Shown: in pieces, positions 6,659-13,410 of the stretch | Position numbering within the stretch: the first letter of the stretch is position 1 | Layout of the letters: every line of letters starts with the position of its first letter | DNA from: DATAVB01 sp040414495 | GTDB taxonomy: Bacteria; Actinomycetota; Actinomycetes; Mycobacteriales; QHCD01 | Direction: 5' to 3' | Assembly (NCBI GenBank): GCA_040414495.1 | Contig: JBEDUI010000190.1 | Span: 1 to 47,419 of the forward strand | Length of the DNA stretch: 47,419 nucleotides | Translations under genes and position numbers: made by a program | Notes under the pieces: generated by a model | Databases searched by the model: none | Told to the model about the DNA's origin: nothing | Seen by the model: only the letters and a program-made list of their open reading frames with translations

Positions 6659-8814
6659 CCCGGCCCCTGTTCCACGGTCTCGCCTGCCAGCTCATCGGCC
6701 GGCAACTTCTGCGTCGGCTGATCGTCCGACGCCACCGTATCGGCCGGCTCGTCCAAGCCCGTCATGCCGTGGTGCTTCAGCAATGGCACCACGGCTGCTC
6801 GTACCTTGGCCGCGATCTGGTCGGCCGGTGCGTCCGCGTTGATCAGCAGGTACCGGTCCGGGCTCGCCTCGGCCAGGCTGTGGAACGCCTTACGCACCCG
6901 GTTGTGGAAGTCCAGCGACTCCTGCTCCAACCGGTCCGCGGCCGCGCGTTCGTCCACCCGCCGCAGCCCGATCTGCGGGTCTACGTCGAGCAGCACGGTC
7001 AGGTCCGGACGTAGCCCGCCGGTGGCCCACTGCGACAGCCGGCGTACCTCTTCCACCGGCAGGGCCCGGCCGGCGCCCTGGTACGCCAGCGACGAGTCGA
7101 CGTACCGGTCGGTGAGCACGACCCGGCCACCTTCCAATGCCGGCCGGATGACAGTGTCGACGTGGTGCGCCCGGTCCGCGGCGAAAAGCAACGCCTCCGA
7201 CCGCGGGCTCGGGGCGTGATCGCCCGAGGTGTTCAACAGCAGCGCACGGACCTTGCTCCCGAGCACGGTCGCGCCCGGCTCGCGGGTCTCGGTCGTAGCC
7301 ACGCCATGCCCGCGCAACCACTCGGCCAGCAACCGGATCTGCGTCGTCTTGCCGACCCCTTCGCCACCTTCGAACGCGATGAACACCCCGGCTCGGTGCA
7401 ACCGCCGGCGGGCCGTACTGTCTCCGCGCAGCGCCGAGATGATGTCCTTGATCAGCGGTACGGCCGGCCGGTCGTCCATCTGCCGGTAGGCCAGGATCCC
7501 GGCCAGGATGCCGAGCACGCCGCCCGCGGCCAACAGGAACCGGCTGCCGTCGATCGTTACGTGCGCCCCGGCAATGTTGAACTGATGCTGGCGGACCAGA
7601 CCGACCAGGAACGGCACCAACGACAGCGTGCCGACCAGGACCACCTGCACCATCGACTGGGCGAACGCGAACGTACGACCGCGCACGTCGTCGTCGACCT
7701 CGGACCCGAGCAGCGTCATGCCGGACAGGTACGCGACGCCGGCCCCGAAACCGACCCCGACGATCGTGGCCACGGCGTAGATGATGTGCGGCGAAATCGC
7801 GACGAACAGCAGGCAGATCCCGGCGAACACGATCGAGAGTCCGAACAGCCGCCGGCGCGACAGATCCCGCGCGATCCGCGGCCCGAACGCCATGCCCAGG
7901 CCCAACCCGACGAAGACCGCGCCGAACAGAATGCCGTACGTGGCATCGCCACCGCCGAGGCTGGCGGCGTAAATCTTCCCGGTCGACAGCACGGTCCCAG
8001 CCGCGGCGAACGCGCCCAGCATGCCGATGACCAGACCGCGGATCATCTTGGTCTTGCTGACGAACGAGAAGCCCTCACGCAGCAGCGACCAGAGGCTCGC
8101 TCCGGTCGTCACCTCGGTGTGATGCCGATGCGTACTGATACTGCGGATGCTGGCGACGGTGATCGCGGCGAATACGAACGTGGCCGCGTTGAAATAGAGC
8201 GCCAGATCCAGGTGATGATCGTGGTTGTTGAAGAACGGGATGGCCAGGCCCAACGTTCGGCTGATCCAGGCCAATGCGGCGAACAGCGCGGCCGCGGCGA
8301 CCGGCGTGATTCCGTACGTGGTGACCAAGGAGAGTTGGTTGGCCGCCTCGAGTTGGTCCTTGCGCTGGACCAGGTTCGGGACCGAGGCTTCCTTGGCCGG
8401 GCGCCAGAACACGCTGAAGCACTCGATCAGGAACGAGGCGATGAACAGCCAGGTCAGCGAGTGCAGGATCGGGATCGTGACGAACAGGCCGAACCGCACG
8501 ATGTCGCAAAACACCATCGTGTAGCGCCGATCGAACCGGTCGACGAACACACCGGCGATCGGGCCGAGGAACAAGGACGGGAGCAGCTGGGAGACCAGGA
8601 CGCCGCCGAGTGCGAAGTTCTTGGTCTGATAGCCGGTGGCCAGCTCGGTCGCCAAGGCGGTTTTGGCCAAGAGGCCCAACCAGTCGCCCAAACTGGAGGC
8701 GAACGTCGAAATCCACAGCAGCCGGAAGTCGCGAATACGCAGCACCGCACGGATCTGCTGCGTCGACGAGACCAGCGCGGCACCCGAGGCCCCGGCCCGC
8801 TGCGGGTCAGGCAC
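6655..8814 (-). CDS. tmk: MFS transporter-thymidylate kinase fusion
   Basis: A 719-residue fusion. Residues about 20-460 form an MFS_3-type transporter with about 12 membrane segments and a conserved cytoplasmic loop FVDRFDRRY. Residues about 478-690 form thymidylate kinase, which converts dTMP to dTDP: P-loop FEGGEGVGKTT, the DR-containing segment LTDRYVDSSLAYQGAGR, and a lid with RAAADRLE. Such bifunctional proteins are known in several actinobacteria, so this is not a frameshift artefact. The kinase should face the cytoplasm. What the transporter half carries is unknown. The GTG start at 8814 was chosen because it begins just before the MFS domain; its ribosome site is weak. Confidence 0.9.
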   Translation of the reverse strand: MPDPQRAGASGAALVSSTQQIRAVLRIRDFRLLWISTFASSLGDWLGLLAKTALATELATGYQTKNFALGGVLVSQLLPSLFLGPIAGVFVDRFDRRYTMVFCDIVRFGLFVTIPILHSLTWLFIASFLIECFSVFWRPAKEASVPNLVQRKDQLEAANQLSLVTTYGITPVAAAALFAALAWISRTLGLAIPFFNNHDHHLDLALYFNAATFVFAAITVASIRSISTHRHHTEVTTGASLWSLLREGFSFVSKTKMIRGLVIGMLGAFAAAGTVLSTGKIYAASLGGGDATYGILFGAVFVGLGLGMAFGPRIARDLSRRRLFGLSIVFAGICLLFVAISPHIIYAVATIVGVGFGAGVAYLSGMTLLGSEVDDDVRGRTFAFAQSMVQVVLVGTLSLVPFLVGLVRQHQFNIAGAHVTIDGSRFLLAAGGVLGILAGILAYRQMDDRPAVPLIKDIISALRGDSTARRRLHRAGVFIAFEGGEGVGKTTQIRLLAEWLRGHGVATTETREPGATVLGSKVRALLLNTSGDHAPSPRSEALLFAADRAHHVDTVIRPALEGGRVVLTDRYVDSSLAYQGAGRALPVEEVRRLSQWATGGLRPDLTVLLDVDPQIGLRRVDERAAADRLEQESLDFHNRVRKAFHSLAEASPDRYLLINADAPADQIAAKVRAAVVPLLKHHGMTGLDEPADTVASDDQPTQKLPADELAGETVEQGPG

Positions 8815-8995
8815 GGGGTGACGCTCGCTGCTGATGACGACTCCTCCCGTTGCCCTCTTTCAGCCACTGTATAGACGGTTACGACGACAGTTACGCAGGC
8901 TGACCGTCGCACAGCCCGCGCGAAGGTGATCATGCCGATCCGCCCGTACGAATAGAGCAACGACTCGGCTCGCGTTGGGATCGCAGCTGGTTCGA

Positions 8996-9235
8996 CCGCG
9001 CGGCTCTCGCCCGCTCACCGCACGATTACTCGACCGACCACCGCGCCAATCGACCACGCGACCGCACGATTACTCGACCGGCCACCCCGACACTCGACCA
9101 CGCGACCACGCGACCACGCGACCGCTCGACCGCTCGACCGCTCGACCGCTCGACCGACCATCGCGCCACTCGACCGCTCGACCGCTCGACCGGCCACCGC
9201 GCCACTCGATGGCTCGATGGCTCGATGGCTCGACC
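8996..9235. repeat. Octanucleotide simple-sequence repeat tract
   Basis: Runs of eight-base units related to CGACCGCT, CGACCACG and CGATGGCT follow one another, with three CGACCACG-type copies and then four and two CGACCGCT-type copies, ending in three CGATGGCT copies. A longer unit beginning ACCGCACGATTACTCGACCG occurs twice, at 9021 and 9061. The tract is likely to vary in length between strains by slippage. Confidence 0.85.
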
Positions 9236-9402
9236 AAGATCGTGAGCAGATTTGATACCGAAATTCGTACCAAATCCACTCATGATCATGGTCCTGCTGC
9301 GGATATTGCCGGGCGAGGCCGGAACGGTGCACTCAAAAGCTCAGACCAAGATCATGATGCGATTCGTCACCAAGACCGCCACAAAAGCCATCATGATCAT
9401 GG

Positions 9403-9489
9403 CCAGGGCGAGGCCCGGACCGGCGAGGCGGTGTCCAGGTCACGATCATGACCAGGGCGAGGCCCAGACCGGCGAGGCGGTGTCCAGGT
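9403..9489. repeat. Tandem 49-base repeat (two copies)
   Basis: Bases 9403-9440 and 9452-9489 are the same 38-base sequence with one mismatch, at a period of 49; each is preceded by a GATCATG word. Related fragments built from GGCGAGAC and GGACCGGCGAC continue to about 9635, suggesting repeated local duplication. Confidence 0.85.
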
Positions 9490-9675
9490 GCGGGCGACGC
9501 TGAGACAGGGCGGGCCTTGGACCGGCGACGGACCGGGACGAGACAGGCTCGGACCGGCGACAGGCCGGCGACAGGCCGGGGCGAGACAAGTTGGGGCGAG
9601 ACAGGCCGGACCGGCGACGGCCGAGGCAAGTTGGGGCTATCTCATCGGGATAGCGAAAGTTGTGAACGTCCCGGA

Positions 9676-10164
9676 TCAGGAATCGAACGGAGCGAGCACG
9701 GTACGGAGCGCCGACGCCACGGTCGAGCGCTGCCGCGGACTCAGCTCCGCCAGCAACGCAGCCTCGCGTTCGAGCAGCTCACCAAAAGCTCCATCGATCT
9801 GGGTCCGGCCCCGCGCGGTGAGCCGAACCCGTACGCCTCGCCCATCAGCCGGGTCCGGCCGCCGCTCGACCAGCCCGCGCTGCTGCAACCGGTCGATCCG
9901 ATTCGTCATGGTCCCGGAGCTGACCAATGTCTGGGCCATCAGCTCACCCGGCGAGAGCTCGTATGGCGAACCGGCCCGCCGCAGCGCGGTCAGCACATCG
10001 AATTCGTAGGCCTCCAGGTCGTGCGCGGCGAACGTGGCCCGCCGGGCCCGATCCAGATGCCGGGCCAGCCGACTGACCCGGGACAGCACGGCCAGCGAGT
10101 CGTAGTCCAGGTCCGGCCGTTCCCGTTCCCACGCCGCAATCAGCCGGTCGACTTCGTCTCGCAT
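9676..10164 (-). CDS. tamR: MarR-family regulator, TamR type
   Basis: A winged-helix MarR regulator of about 162 residues. The DNA-binding core is ELSPGELMAQTLVSSGTMTNRIDRLQQRGLVERRPDPADGR interrupted by the recognition helix, with the wing RPDPADGRGVRVRLT. It is divergent from the trans-aconitate methyltransferase gene, the arrangement of TamR in Streptomyces, where the regulator represses tam and is released by citrate, trans-aconitate and related ligands. Two operator copies lie in the shared spacer. I chose the ATG at 10164; a GTG at 10182 is possible but would run the coding region to the edge of the operator. Confidence 0.8.
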   Translation of the reverse strand: MRDEVDRLIAAWERERPDLDYDSLAVLSRVSRLARHLDRARRATFAAHDLEAYEFDVLTALRRAGSPYELSPGELMAQTLVSSGTMTNRIDRLQQRGLVERRPDPADGRGVRVRLTARGRTQIDGAFGELLEREAALLAELSPRQRSTVASALRTVLAPFDS

Positions 10165-10185
10165 GGCGGGAAGTGTACCCACTGT

Positions 10186-10242
10186 CTTGACATCGAGAGA
10201 CGTACTCGAAATAGTGACTTACGCAGATATCTTGACGTCGAG
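10186..10242. promoter_or_regulatory. Two TamR-type operators between tamR and tam
   Basis: CTTGACATCGAG at 10186-10197 and CTTGACGTCGAG at 10231-10242 are near-palindromic (CTTGA/CGA arms). Both are extended by AGAC on the right and by T on the left, and lie 45 bases apart in the 95-base divergent spacer. One is placed to control tamR and the other to control tam, fitting mutual repression by a MarR dimer. Confidence 0.75.
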
Positions 10243-10259
10243 AGACAAGGTTCGCTCCG

Positions 10260-11027
10260 ATGCCGGTCTGGGATCCGCAGCAATACGCCAGATTTTCCAC
10301 TCAACGCAGCCGCCCGTACCTCGAACTCGTCGGCCGGATCCCAGCCGAGGCGCCGGCCCGGGTCGTCGACCTTGGCTGCGGCGACGGCGAACTCACCGAG
10401 ACCCTGACCCAGCGCTGGCCGCAGGCGCAGATCGAGGGCATCGACTCCTCGTCCGACATGCTGCAGGCAGCGCGACCCCGCGCCGGGCTGACGTTCCGGG
10501 CCGGTGACATCAAGACCTGGCAGCCCGACCGGCCGGTCGATGTGATCATTTCCAACGCCGCCTTGCAATGGGTCGACGGTCATCTGGATCTACTCGGCCG
10601 ATTCGTCGAATCGCTTACGCCGGGCGGATTTCTGGCATTTCAGGTGCCGGGCAATTTCGGGGAACCGAGCCACACGCTCCTGACCGAACTACGCCGCAGT
10701 CCACGCTGGCGGGACAAGCTCGGCAATTCGGCCCAGCGGCTCGGTTCACACGAGCCGGACGAATACCTGGACCGGCTCGCCCGTCTTGGCTGCGCGGTCG
10801 ATGTCTGGGAAACGACATACCAGCAGGTGCTGACCGGACCCGACCCGGTGCTGGAATGGGTGAAGGGGACTGCCCTGCGCCCGGTGTTGGAACTGCTCGA
10901 CCCAGCCGAGACGAAAGAATTCCTCAGCGAATACGGCGCCGCGCTACGTACCGCCTACCCAAGCCACGATTACGGCACGATCTTCCCGTTCCGACGCATC
11001 TTTGCCGTGGCACAAAAGGGTTCATGA
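10260..11027 (+). CDS. tam: Trans-aconitate 2-methyltransferase
   Basis: A 255-residue SAM-dependent class I methyltransferase that esterifies trans-aconitate, a by-product of cis-aconitate that inhibits aconitase. The SAM-binding motif is VVDLGCGDGELTE at about residues 36-48. The acidic end of strand 2 is EGIDSS, and the post-I motif region is ISNAALQWVDGH. The C-terminal part (WETTYQQVLTGPDPVLEWVKGTALRPVL, split by helices) is characteristic of Tam rather than of generic methyltransferases. An AAGG at 10247-10250 precedes the ATG. Control is by the divergent TamR. The pairing suggests it protects the citric acid cycle, for example under oxidative stress. Confidence 0.88.
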   Translation: MPVWDPQQYARFSTQRSRPYLELVGRIPAEAPARVVDLGCGDGELTETLTQRWPQAQIEGIDSSSDMLQAARPRAGLTFRAGDIKTWQPDRPVDVIISNAALQWVDGHLDLLGRFVESLTPGGFLAFQVPGNFGEPSHTLLTELRRSPRWRDKLGNSAQRLGSHEPDEYLDRLARLGCAVDVWETTYQQVLTGPDPVLEWVKGTALRPVLELLDPAETKEFLSEYGAALRTAYPSHDYGTIFPFRRIFAVAQKGS

Positions 11028-11429
11028 TCGCCTTAATACACAGTGGACGGTGCAGTTTGTTGCACATATCCAATGTTGTAAATACGGTTTCACACCGCCT
11101 TTAGTCTCATTGCGGACCCGGTCGACGGACCTGTAGTTGCGGCTTGCAACCAAGTCCATACCCGCGCGATAGAAACCGTTTTGCCAGGCCTGTGCCGTGT
11201 GCGTAGCACGCTTCATCACCGGTCTGCTCACGGTCTGCGACGCTCACCACAATTTATGTTCGTGGTGTTACCGTGACCCCGAGAGTGAACAGCGGTTCGG
11301 GCCAACGGGGCATTGTTAGCGCGGCATACTCCCGTACGGTTTGTTCCTCTCATGGGTTTCCCGGGTCTGGTTTGCCTGCAGGATTGCGTACCGGATTGGC
11401 TGCAGGATCGCTCCGCGGGAGGTGATGAC
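11028..11429. other. 402-base gap, no supported gene
   Basis: The stretch is lower in G+C than its surroundings at first (about 11030-11110). It holds a small hairpin (GTTGC and GCAAC around 11134-11148) and presumably the promoter of the AcoR-like regulator. I find no frame with a ribosome site or recognisable protein. Confidence 0.6.
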
Positions 11430-13229
11430 ATGGCCAAACCGCCAGCTGCCTACCCACAGGAAGCAATTGCGGTCGCGCGGGAGCGTTTCCTGGCCGACGA
11501 CCTACCTGCGGATGAACGTACGCCGCCGGTGCGTGAGGTCATCCTGGAGTCCTGGGAGCGGGCCCGGTCGCACCAGATCGCACCCGACCAGATCCATCCG
11601 TTCCACGACAAGGCCGCCGACCTGTGGCCGAAGCTGGTCCACAGCGCCGCGCCGATCGTCCGCGAGTTCAGCGAGAGCCTCGGGGATGCGCCGATGAGCG
11701 TGATCCTCACCGACGAACGCGGTGTCGTACTCGAGCGGGCCACCTCGAACGCGGCCCTGGAAAAGCGGCTCGACCAGGTGTATCTGGCGCCCGGCTTCAG
11801 TTACTCCGAAGAATCGGTCGGCACCAACGGAATCGGAACCGCGCTCGAAGGCCGCGAGCCGGCCGAGGTCTTCGGCCACGAGCACTATTCGGAACGGCTC
11901 CAGGAGTTGGCCTGCGCCGGCGTGCCGATCCGCAATCCGGTAACCGGCAAGCTCGAAGGCGTCGTGGATGTCACCTGCTGGCGGTCCGAGGCCGGCCCGA
12001 TGATGGCCTCGCTGGCGCAGACGGTGGCCGGCCGTATCAACGCAGCGATGTGGGAGCACAGTGGCGCGCGCGAGACCGCGCTGCTGCGCGAGTACCTACG
12101 TACCAGTCGGCGGACGACCTGCGGGGTCATCGGCGTCAGCCCCGACGTGGTCATGCTCAACAACACCGCCCGCAGGCTGCTCGAACCGGCCGACGAGACG
12201 GCGGTGCTCGGCGCGGTCGCCGAGGCCGGTCCGCTGGCCAAGCCGGTCACCCTCGACGTCGTCCTGCCCAGCGGCTCGGCGGCGCGGCTGTCCTGCCGGC
12301 CGGCCTGGTGCGAGGCGGGCATAGCCGGCTCGATCGTGCAGGTTCAGATCACCTCGCAGGTCGCGTTACCGGGCGGCCCGTCGAACGACCGGCGGTTGCT
12401 GCTGCCGGGCATCGTCGGGTCCGGGGCGCTGTGGGAACGCTGCTGTCACGATGTCGACCGGTCGTTCCGGGAACGGGAGTGGCTGGCCCTGGACGGCGAG
12501 AGCGGCGTGGGCAAGCTGGCGTTGGCCCGTGCGGTCCAGCAGCGGCACAACCCGCAGGACCACCTGCGCGTGCTCGAATGCCCGCGCGAGATCAACCCGA
12601 CGATGTGGCTGACCGAGCTACGGACCGAGCTGGACAACCACACCGGCACGCTGATCCTGCGGCACGTCAGCTGCCTGGACGCGGCCACGGCCGAAGCGGC
12701 GGCCGCCATCCTCGGCCAGTACCGACCACAGGAAGGTCCCTGGGTGGTGGCCACTCTCGACAGCACCGCCTCCGATGGCCCGGACGCCGAGGCGTTGGGC
12801 GAGGTGCTGCGCCGGTTCCCGCGCTCGGTCCAGGTACCGCCGCTGCGGCACCACTTGGAGGACATGCGCGAGCTGGTGCCGTTCCTGCTGATCCGGCTCA
12901 CCCACGGCGATGCGCTGACCTGCTCACCCGAGGCGCTGCGGCTGTTAATGCGGGCGGACTGGCCGGGCAATGTCCGGCAGCTGGTCGACGTGTTGCGGGA
13001 CGTCTGCATGCGGCGCCGCTCGGGCGCCATCGGCCCCGAGGACCTGCCGCCCTCATGCCGGGCCACCGCGCGCCGGGTGCTCACGCCGTTGGAGGCGATG
13101 CAACGCGACGCCATCGTGCGCGCGCTCATCGACGCCTCCGGCAGCAAGGCCGCGGCCGCCTCAGCCCTGGGAATGTCTCGCGCCACGATCTACCGGAAGA
13201 TCCACGAATACGGGATCACCACTTCGTAA
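11430..13229 (+). CDS. AcoR-like GAF/Fis-type regulator with decayed AAA+ domain
   Basis: A 599-residue regulator shaped like the acetoin regulator AcoR: a GAF sensory domain (about residues 70-235; motifs FSYSEESVGTNGIG and DVTCWRSEAGPMM), an AAA+ region (about 330-540) and a C-terminal Fis-type helix-turn-helix (ASALGMSRATIYRKI, about 578-592). The Walker A GESGVGK is kept, but the Walker B position reads TLILRHVS in place of the usual LDE, and the sigma-54-contacting GAFTGA loop is absent. It therefore probably does not remodel sigma-54 polymerase and works as an ordinary DNA-binding regulator, as similar actinobacterial proteins do. The ATG at 11430 follows GGGAGG at 11418-11423. No target operon is adjacent. 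Confidence 0.8.
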   Translation: MAKPPAAYPQEAIAVARERFLADDLPADERTPPVREVILESWERARSHQIAPDQIHPFHDKAADLWPKLVHSAAPIVREFSESLGDAPMSVILTDERGVVLERATSNAALEKRLDQVYLAPGFSYSEESVGTNGIGTALEGREPAEVFGHEHYSERLQELACAGVPIRNPVTGKLEGVVDVTCWRSEAGPMMASLAQTVAGRINAAMWEHSGARETALLREYLRTSRRTTCGVIGVSPDVVMLNNTARRLLEPADETAVLGAVAEAGPLAKPVTLDVVLPSGSAARLSCRPAWCEAGIAGSIVQVQITSQVALPGGPSNDRRLLLPGIVGSGALWERCCHDVDRSFREREWLALDGESGVGKLALARAVQQRHNPQDHLRVLECPREINPTMWLTELRTELDNHTGTLILRHVSCLDAATAEAAAAILGQYRPQEGPWVVATLDSTASDGPDAEALGEVLRRFPRSVQVPPLRHHLEDMRELVPFLLIRLTHGDALTCSPEALRLLMRADWPGNVRQLVDVLRDVCMRRRSGAIGPEDLPPSCRATARRVLTPLEAMQRDAIVRALIDASGSKAAAASALGMSRATIYRKIHEYGITTS

Positions 13230-13358
13230 TTATGTGATCGTGAGCGGATCCGCCCCCGATTGAGATGTCGAATCCGCCACGACCAGTAAGGGCACTAACG
13301 CCCGTGTGCCAGGGAAATAGACGATAGCCCCTTTAGACAACGCTTTTCTCAGAATGAG

Positions 13359-13387
13359 ACGGCCGGACCGCCATACGGTCCGGCCGT
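13359..13387. terminator. Bidirectional terminator hairpin
   Basis: ACGGCCGGACCG (13359-13370) pairs perfectly with CGGTCCGGCCGT (13376-13387) around a five-base loop. It lies between the convergent AcoR-like gene and topA and can serve both. The plus-strand tail is TCATCTTT. Confidence 0.85.
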
Positions 13388-13410
13388 TCATCTTTCCGTT
13401 TCGGAAATGG

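Larger units (their letters stand above)
8815..9675. other. Repeat-rich intergenic region, no supported gene
   Basis: About 860 bases lie between the tmk fusion and tamR, both on the minus strand. The left 170 bases should hold the tmk promoter. From about 8996 to 9635 the sequence consists of short tandem and dispersed repeats. Between them, at about 9231-9400, is a lower-GC stretch with several GATCATG-type words. Open frames across the repeats are compositional artefacts (runs of Arg, Ser and Gly). Confidence 0.75.

Noticed and set aside
7162..8874. 570-codon plus-strand frame opposite the tmk fusion
   Set aside because: Low-complexity Gln/Arg/Asp composition and full overlap with a recognised MFS-kinase gene mark it as a shadow frame.
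9636..9654. Hairpin GCTATC/GATAGC after tamR as terminator
   Set aside because: Six pairs with no T-run; too weak to call.
11022..11231. 69-codon minus-strand frame in the tam-AcoR gap
   Set aside because: No ribosome site, no coding-like composition and no recognisable sequence.
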